Under the pieces are notes generated by a model. That model searched no databases, was not told where the DNA came from, and saw only the letters and a program-made list of their open reading frames with translations. A stretch of DNA of 10,433 nt from Bacteroidota bacterium (GTDB lineage: Bacteria > Bacteroidota > Bacteroidia > Flavobacteriales > Weeksellaceae): NCBI GenBank assembly GCA_023426625.1, contig JAFAAJ010000079.1:1-10433 (forward strand), given 5' to 3'. Positions 5,757 to 10,433 of this stretch are shown in pieces (the stretch's first letter is position 1; every line of letters starts with the position of its first letter). Made by a program: the position numbers and the translations under genes.

Positions 5757-7559
5757 ATGAACAAAAAACCAGTACACAATTTTCATATTCCTGTAATGGG
5801 ACTGGCTTATACCATAGACAGCCCGATCCGTGTCGCCCAGTTTGGAATTTCTTCCGTAGTGTCTATTATTGATGATGAGATCGTGGAAAGAATGAGAGAT
5901 TTTTACAGTAAGAAATTCAATTTTGATTATTCTGCGATCTCCATAAAATCGGAAGACCACAGAGCGAGAAGAATTACGGCATATCTGGATATGATGGATG
6001 ATATTGTTACGAAAAAATGTAAAGATTTTAAAGAAGAAATTACCAAAAACACAGAAAGCTTAAAACAGTTTATAGGAATGTTGCCAGGTACTTCCGATTT
6101 CAAAAAAGGATTACAGAACATTCTGGACAAGAAAAACGATTTTGCGGCCGACATTAAAAAATTCATTGATGAAAACCTTTTTCCGGGCGAAATTGATGTC
6201 AACATCATGACCAAAGTAGATAAGGACAACTTCGTGAAAGATGTACAGCTTCCTACGATTTATAATGATGCCCATGCTTCTCTGCGTGGTTTTGCGAAGA
6301 GTAAACTGTCTTCATCCGTAGTATTTTCAGCAGGAATGAATCCCAGATTATACAGCTATCTGGAGGAATTTGAAGACTTTTTTCCTAATGAAAACGGAGA
6401 ACTGAAAAAGAAGATTATCATCAAGGTAAGTGATTTCCGTTCAGCGATGATCCAGGGAAATTTCCTTGCAAAAAAAGGTCTTTGGGTGTCGGAATATAGA
6501 ATAGAATCCGGCTTGAATTGTGGAGGACATGCTTTTGCTACGGAAGGACTTTTGATGGGTCCGATTATGGAGGAATTCAAACAAAAAAAGAGTGAACTCC
6601 AGTCTTCGGCATTTTCTTTATGGAGCGAAGCATTAAAACAAAAGGGTAAAATGGCTCCTTCCGAACCTTTAGACATTAAAATTTCTGTACAAGGCGGTGT
6701 AGGAACTTCTGAAGAACACGAATTTCTTCTCTCAAACTATAATACAGACAGTGTAGGATGGGGTTCTCCCTTTTTGTTGGTTCCGGAAGCTACTTCTCTC
6801 GATCAGGAAACAAGAGATCTTCTGGTGAAAGGAAAAGAAGAAGACTTCTATCTGAGCAACATATCGCCGTTGGGAGTTCCGTTCAATACGATCAAAGGAA
6901 CAAGCAATGAGGTCATCAAGGAAAAAAATATAGCAAAAAGTAAGTTCGGAAGTTCATGTCCTAAAAAACTTTTGGCTTTAAGCAAAGAATTTGATCCGAA
7001 AGGAACCTGTACCGCTTCAAAAAAATATCAGGATATCAAACTGGATGAGCTGGATAATAACAGAGCAAATCTTACAGATAAACAATACGAAAAAAGCAGA
7101 AAAAACATCACCAATAAATCCTGTCTTTGTGTAGGCCTTGTCAATTCTGCTTATCTGGAACACGGTTTGCCGATAAAAGGTGAGAAACAGGGAGTTGTTA
7201 TTTGTCCGGGACCTAATCTTAGCTTTTTCGACAGAGAACTTTCACTTTCGCAAATGGTTCGCCATATTTACGGATACGAAAATATTTTGCCGGATGAACG
7301 CCGTCCAAATGTCTTTATCAATGAATTGAAACTGTATGTGGATCATCTCAGAAACGACATAGCCGATTTTTCTGAAGAAATCACCAAATCTCAGGTGAAA
7401 AAATGGGAGAGCTTCAAAGCTAATTTACTGAAAGGAATTGCTTATTATGAAGATCTTTTTGCCCATACAAACTATTTCAGATCAAAAGCAGACAGTATTT
7501 TTTCTGATTTGAGATCATACAGGTCAAAAATAGATCAGATCCAGATTCCGCAATTATAA
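5757..7559 (+). CDS. Uncharacterised 600-aa protein, flavin TIM-barrel-like with cysteine-rich C-terminal half
   Basis: A large soluble protein without signal peptide, starting 39 bases after the NorB-like gene and probably in its transcript. Two stretches resemble FMN-binding TIM barrels of the nitronate monooxygenase/PfaD/IMPDH kind. The N-terminus (residues 11-37: IPVMGLAYTID..., AQFGISSVVSI) looks like a first barrel strand. Residues 308-340 (KISVQGGVGTSEEHEF, then DSVGWGSPFLL) look like the last two phosphate-binding strands, GG(V/I)xT ... DxVxxGSxF. Between them lie a helical lysine/glutamate-rich insertion (about 80-165) and GLNCGGHAFATEG (253-265) with Cys255. The second half has Cys401, Cys418, Cys456, Cys458 and Cys483 (CPKK, CTAS, CLC, ICPGPN), which could hold an iron-sulfur cluster. 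The C-terminal 90 residues are helical. The family is not one I can name; the flavin and Fe-S suggestions are inferences. It converges on the Rrf2 gene with only 10 bases between them. Confidence 0.78.
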   Translation: MNKKPVHNFHIPVMGLAYTIDSPIRVAQFGISSVVSIIDDEIVERMRDFYSKKFNFDYSAISIKSEDHRARRITAYLDMMDDIVTKKCKDFKEEITKNTESLKQFIGMLPGTSDFKKGLQNILDKKNDFAADIKKFIDENLFPGEIDVNIMTKVDKDNFVKDVQLPTIYNDAHASLRGFAKSKLSSSVVFSAGMNPRLYSYLEEFEDFFPNENGELKKKIIIKVSDFRSAMIQGNFLAKKGLWVSEYRIESGLNCGGHAFATEGLLMGPIMEEFKQKKSELQSSAFSLWSEALKQKGKMAPSEPLDIKISVQGGVGTSEEHEFLLSNYNTDSVGWGSPFLLVPEATSLDQETRDLLVKGKEEDFYLSNISPLGVPFNTIKGTSNEVIKEKNIAKSKFGSSCPKKLLALSKEFDPKGTCTASKKYQDIKLDELDNNRANLTDKQYEKSRKNITNKSCLCVGLVNSAYLEHGLPIKGEKQGVVICPGPNLSFFDRELSLSQMVRHIYGYENILPDERRPNVFINELKLYVDHLRNDIADFSEEITKSQVKKWESFKANLLKGIAYYEDLFAHTNYFRSKADSIFSDLRSYRSKIDQIQIPQL

Positions 7560-7569
7560 CCTGAGAATT

Positions 7570-8007
7570 TTAAATTACTCCTGGCTCATTCATCAGCTTC
7601 ATCACGCTTCCAAGGTCTTTCAGATCTTTGATCTTATATTGGAACATGATCATCACTTTTTCCTTTACAGCAACAGCAAGATGATGAATGGGACAGGGAT
7701 TTTCCCCATTACACTGGGACAGCCCCAAAAGACATGAGGTAAGAACTTCCTTGCCTTCAAAATTTTCGTATATATCTTTGATCGTCAGATTCTCGAATTG
7801 TTCATCATCGAGATAAAAACCACCACCTTTTCCTTTTCCTGAAGAGATCAGCTTTTTTCTGGTCATATGCTGTAGAATTTTGGAAGTGAAAGGGGTAGGA
7901 GTACCTATTTTTTCCGAAATATCTGCGATCCCAATCTTCCGCCTTTCTATGGCAAGTATAATACACGCCTTTATAGCATATTGACATGTATTCGAAAATA
8001 TCAACAT
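7570..8007 (-). CDS. Rrf2-family transcriptional regulator (NsrR/IscR-like)
   Basis: A 145-residue DNA-binding regulator. The opening MLIFSNTCQYAIKA and the following winged helix-turn-helix (about residues 22-64, with ADISEKIGTPTPFTSKILQHM and wing GKGKGGGF) are typical of Rrf2 proteins. The C-terminal half carries Cys92, Cys99 and Cys105 (CLLGLSQC, NGENPCPIHH), the cluster-binding region of NsrR, IscR and RsrR relatives. The spacing is C-x6-C-x5-C, one residue longer in the first gap than in IscR or Streptomyces NsrR. It probably binds an iron-sulfur cluster and senses NO, redox state or cluster supply; NO sensing fits the neighbours but is inferred. The ATG is at 8005-8007. A Bacteroidetes-type promoter and a palindrome lie just upstream, which would allow autoregulation. 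An IscR-like role cannot be excluded. Confidence 0.9.
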   Translation of the reverse strand: MLIFSNTCQYAIKACIILAIERRKIGIADISEKIGTPTPFTSKILQHMTRKKLISSGKGKGGGFYLDDEQFENLTIKDIYENFEGKEVLTSCLLGLSQCNGENPCPIHHLAVAVKEKVMIMFQYKIKDLKDLGSVMKLMNEPGVI

Positions 8008-8016
8008 TTATTATTA

Positions 8017-8027
8017 TTAATGATTAA
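8017..8027. promoter_or_regulatory. Palindrome in the rrf2 leader, possible operator
   Basis: TTAATGATTAA is a perfect palindrome with 5-bp arms around one base, 9 bases upstream of the Rrf2 start codon and downstream of its predicted promoter. Its place fits an autorepressor site, but it is short and AT-rich and does not match the enterobacterial NsrR consensus. It is followed on the plus strand by the repetitive ACTAAACTAAACT. Confidence 0.3.
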
Positions 8028-8045
8028 CTAAACTAAACTTGGCTG

Positions 8046-8077
8046 CAAAAATACAAAAACCTCGCCGAAACCGCAGA
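8046..8077 (-). promoter_or_regulatory. Bacteroidetes-type promoter for the Rrf2 gene
   Basis: Read on the minus strand, TATTTTTG (8053-8046) matches the -7 consensus TAnnTTTG exactly, and TCTG (8077-8074) is a one-mismatch -33 element with a 20-base spacer. The leader to the start codon would be about 35 bases and contains the palindrome at 8017-8027. Confidence 0.6.
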
Positions 8078-8121
8078 CTTCAAGATATTTATGCTCTATA
8101 TATTGAACTGTTGTGAAACAT

Positions 8122-8154
8122 AAAAAAACGAAAGCCACTAATTCTAGTGACTTT
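8122..8154 (-). terminator. Strong intrinsic terminator of the narK/cytochrome/porin unit
   Basis: On the minus strand, AAAGTCACTA and TAGTGGCTTT pair over 10 bp with one G-U pair around a 4-base loop, followed by CG and seven Ts. It begins 16 bases past the porin stop codon. It separates the porin transcript from the Rrf2 promoter. Confidence 0.85.
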
Positions 8155-8170
8155 CATCGATAAAGACAAA

Positions 8171-9457
8171 TTATTTCAATTTGAAATTAGGCGCAATTTT
8201 CAGGGCAAGCCACGTCCACGTCTGCAGATCTTTCGGTTCCGAAACATTTTTGAGGAACTTCATACTTTCGCTTGCCAACATGAAGGAATGACCAAGGTTT
8301 GCCGTGATCACTTTCCCGAATTTATAGGTGAGAACCAGATCAAGCTCTGTTCCCAGATATGATGAATAATTTTCTCCCAGATCATTCTCGCCCAGTTTTC
8401 CGTTTGTAGTGAAAGCATGGAGATTACCTGTAATCATGGAATCAGGATTTAGTTTAAAAGTGGATTTAAGATAATAATCATTTAAGCCAAAACCATTGAA
8501 ATGGCTTGTTCCGAAATAAAAATAATCCATAAATCCATTGTGTAAGTGATTGGTTCCATACAAAGGACTGAATGACCTGTTGTCTCCGGAATCGGTATCA
8601 TAACTCCTTCCGGAAAGCCATTCCGTACCGGCAACAATATTGATTTTAGGATGGATCAGAAAATCTGAATTGATCGAAAACTGATAGGCAGACTTGGATT
8701 GAGCATTTGTGTTTTTACCCGTCTGATAATAGGCTGAACCGAAGAAACCGATGTTTTCGAAATACTTCTTCGCATTGATGCCCACGGTCAACATATCATA
8801 ATGTGTCCCTGATGGATTTTGCAAAATATTATTCAGGGCGATGGCCGAGAATTGAAATTTGTTGTTTCCGGTATATTGATAATGTACCACCTGAAGTGAT
8901 TTTGTGATTTCCCCACCCTCCGAAATGCTGTAAATCTCTTTTTCAGGGAGATCATTGGCATCGTTATCATCATTGTTGTAGGTGATCGCAGCTTCGATTT
9001 TAGAGTTTGGATTTATGGTATAAATACCTTTTAAAGCTTCGAAACTTCGTCCATGCATCATCCAATCCAATGTACCAAGCAAACGCTCGTTGTCGTAGGA
9101 AAGGATCTGTTTTCCCAGTTTCAAAGCAAATTGATCTGAAAACTGATATTTTGCCCAGGCTTCATGAACGGTGAAATTTTCATTTTTTCCGGCATTGGTG
9201 GCTATTTCTCCCCACGTTCTTGCATCCTGTGCACTTACGTAAATTTCCAGGTTTTTGTAATAATAATCTATTCCGACCCGAGCACGGGAAAGAACCGTTG
9301 TCTCTGCAGATTTCCTTTTGGGAATAAGGGTTTTTGCTCCATTATCCAGTTCTGCTCTTGTTCGCAGATCAACTCTCATTTTCAGACTGTCGATTTGTGC
9401 ATTGGTCAATCCGAAAGCAAGGCTTAAAACGCCTAAAGTAATTTTGTTTTTAAACAT
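8171..9457 (-). CDS. Outer-membrane porin of the alginate-export type
   Basis: A 428-residue outer-membrane beta-barrel precursor. It opens with a Sec signal peptide (MFKNKITLGVLSLAFGLTNA, likely cut before Gln21). The mature start, KMRVDLRTRAELDNG, and later segments such as VLSRARVGIDYYYKNLEIYVSAQDARTWGE, VHEAWAKYQF and ALKLGKQILSYDNERLLGTLDW, are typical of the alginate-export barrel family. The rest alternates short aromatic-rich strands with turns rich in Asn, Gly and Asp. Family membership says little about the substrate: characterised AlgE exports alginate, but many members are general porins. Here no polysaccharide gene is near. The ATG lies 4 bases after the cytochrome gene stop, so it is in the narK unit and may be a nitrate/nitrite channel of the outer membrane (inference). 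The final residues (APNFKLK) do not end in the usual aromatic residue. Confidence 0.85.
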   Translation of the reverse strand: MFKNKITLGVLSLAFGLTNAQIDSLKMRVDLRTRAELDNGAKTLIPKRKSAETTVLSRARVGIDYYYKNLEIYVSAQDARTWGEIATNAGKNENFTVHEAWAKYQFSDQFALKLGKQILSYDNERLLGTLDWMMHGRSFEALKGIYTINPNSKIEAAITYNNDDNDANDLPEKEIYSISEGGEITKSLQVVHYQYTGNNKFQFSAIALNNILQNPSGTHYDMLTVGINAKKYFENIGFFGSAYYQTGKNTNAQSKSAYQFSINSDFLIHPKINIVAGTEWLSGRSYDTDSGDNRSFSPLYGTNHLHNGFMDYFYFGTSHFNGFGLNDYYLKSTFKLNPDSMITGNLHAFTTNGKLGENDLGENYSSYLGTELDLVLTYKFGKVITANLGHSFMLASESMKFLKNVSEPKDLQTWTWLALKIAPNFKLK

Positions 9458-9461
9458 TTCA

Positions 9462-9944
9462 TTAAGGTTCAGCGGTTATTTTATATGTTTGATGACAGGC
9501 AACACAGTTGTTCAGAAGTTCGTTCATTTTTACCTGAATTTCCTGTCTGTTGTATTTTTCTTTAGCCATTTTTGACATCACATCAAAAAGTTCATGGGTC
9601 TGAAATCCCATCTGCTTGAACTCATAGGGTAAAGATTTCACCAGTCCCTGCGGAACGGTATTTACTTTACAGGTACCGGATTGCTGACCAACACCGGCGA
9701 TGATATTGGGATCGTTTTTAGCAATTCCTTCATTGATCTTTTGTACACTTTCCAGAAAACCCCGCATTTCTGCCATCACATATTCACGGTTTTCTTTGGT
9801 CATTTTTATCTCGGATCTGCTGTCTTTTTTTATGATCACTTTTTCGCCCTGATAAAAGAACTTGTAGACCAGTACAGCATTCACGATGATGGATATCATC
9901 AACAGCATCAGCATGAGTCTTTTTTTCATTTTATTATTTTTCAT
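9462..9944 (-). CDS. Membrane-anchored cytochrome c'-like protein
   Basis: A 160-residue protein read from the ATG at 9944, two bases after the narK stop. An in-frame GTG at 9965 would overlap narK, and a second ATG at 9929 (MKKRL) is also possible. An N-terminal hydrophobic segment (about residues 9-28), preceded by lysines and without a clear cleavage site, suggests a membrane anchor with the rest in the periplasm. The single heme c motif CVACH (Cys147, Cys150, His151) lies near the C-terminus, followed by QTYK, with helical segments before it. This layout is that of cytochrome c' and related four-helix cytochromes, which bind NO. An additional Cys92 (SGTCKVN) is present. Likely roles are periplasmic NO binding or electron transfer linked to nitrate/nitrite respiration. 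It could also be an unrelated monoheme cytochrome. Confidence 0.8.
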   Translation of the reverse strand: MKNNKMKKRLMLMLLMISIIVNAVLVYKFFYQGEKVIIKKDSRSEIKMTKENREYVMAEMRGFLESVQKINEGIAKNDPNIIAGVGQQSGTCKVNTVPQGLVKSLPYEFKQMGFQTHELFDVMSKMAKEKYNRQEIQVKMNELLNNCVACHQTYKITAEP

Positions 9945-9946
9945 TA

Positions 9947-10432
9947 TTAACAAGGTCTTTCGCACCCTGATTTAGTATAGAAATGCCAGTTGACAGCAGT
10001 AGCCATTACACAGCCTACGACCAGAAACCAGAAGAACAGTCTTGAATCACCGGTCATCATTCTGGATTGTGTGATCAGTACATTGAACACGAAAGGCCCG
10101 AAAGCTGCCACTGCTGCGGTCCAGCCAATAACTCCGGCTGCTTTTCTCGGAGAATCTGAGAAAATAACAGGGAATTGTTTGAATGTTGCCGCATTTCCGA
10201 TTCCGGTAAAGAAGAAGATGGCTAAAACAATATATAGAAAGCCCTGAAACTGATCCGGAGAAGTAGGCGTTAAATATCCTCCCAGAATTAATCTTGAGAT
10301 CAGAATGATCAATGCAATTCCGGTGATGTGGGTAAGCAATGCTCCACCGATCTTATCCGCAACTTTTCCAAAGATCACCCTGGCTGCTGAACCGATAAGA
10401 GGCCCGTAAAAGGCAAACTGCAGAGGGTCCAG
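9947..10432 (-). CDS. narK: NarK-type nitrate/nitrite transporter (N-terminus outside window)
   Basis: C-terminal 161 residues of a major facilitator transporter; the frame is open to the right edge, and the start lies beyond it. FGKVADKIGGA is the MFS cytoplasmic loop motif between two helices. FFTGIGNAATFKQFPVIF is a close match to the nitrate signature of the NarK/NasA group (GxGNxxxFK), and GVIGWTAAVAAFGPFV continues the family pattern. Four to five membrane helices are visible. It would take up nitrate and/or export nitrite at the inner membrane. The gene ends with SGCERPC; the cytochrome gene follows after two bases and the porin after that, forming a leftward operon. Whether it is an antiporter or a proton symporter cannot be told from this part. 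Confidence 0.9.
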   Translation of the reverse strand: MDPLQFAFYGPLIGSAARVIFGKVADKIGGALLTHITGIALIILISRLILGGYLTPTSPDQFQGFLYIVLAIFFFTGIGNAATFKQFPVIFSDSPRKAAGVIGWTAAVAAFGPFVFNVLITQSRMMTGDSRLFFWFLVVGCVMATAVNWHFYTKSGCERPC

Positions 10433-10433
10433 G

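Noticed and set aside
7560..7580. Bidirectional terminator between the convergent 600-residue gene and the Rrf2 gene
   Set aside because: Only a weak AT-rich complementarity (GAGAATTT with AAATTACTC) with no proper loop; the 10-base gap gives no supportable terminator.
9945..9965. GTG at 9965 as the start of the cytochrome gene, overlapping narK
   Set aside because: An ATG at 9944, two bases after the narK stop, gives a natural operon junction and a normal lysine-rich N-terminus before the hydrophobic segment.

Overview
The window looks like a piece of a nitrate-respiration / nitric-oxide-handling island from a flavobacterium, most likely a Chryseobacterium-type organism. This rests on the AT-rich coding style, the near absence of Shine-Dalgarno sequences, promoters matching the Bacteroidetes consensus (TTTG ... 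TAnnTTTG), and protein sequences typical of Flavobacteriia. The genus is an inference; no RNA gene or marker gene is present to fix it.

Layout. Rightward from the left edge: the C-terminal two-thirds of a quinol-dependent nitric oxide reductase (norB/norZ, cut by the window edge), a hemerythrin-domain protein and a 74-residue orphan. After a clear Bacteroidetes-type promoter come modA, modB and modC for molybdate uptake, tightly packed, the last pair sharing ATGA. Thirteen bases later is a polytopic membrane protein with a sparse copy of the NorB histidine pattern, followed by a 600-residue protein that reads like a flavin-binding TIM barrel with extra cysteines. Both are of unknown function. 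Leftward from there on: an Rrf2-family regulator with three cysteines placed to hold an iron-sulfur cluster, convergent with the 600-residue gene, with its own promoter. A strong leftward terminator at 8122-8154 ends a second leftward unit: narK-like nitrate/nitrite transporter (cut by the right edge), a membrane-anchored cytochrome c'-like protein, and an alginate-export-type outer-membrane porin.

How they may work together. NarK and possibly the porin would move nitrate/nitrite. ModABC would bring in molybdate for the molybdopterin nitrate reductase, which is not in the window. NorB removes NO made during nitrite reduction. The hemerythrin protein and the cytochrome c'-like protein are candidate NO/O2 binders, and the Rrf2 regulator is a candidate NO or Fe-S sensor (NsrR/IscR type). 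The two least understood genes (4506-5717 and 5757-7559) sit inside this set, and they are the best candidates for undescribed parts of a flavobacterial NO response. No CRISPR array, tRNA, rRNA, insertion sequence or gene-free stretch above 300 bases was seen.
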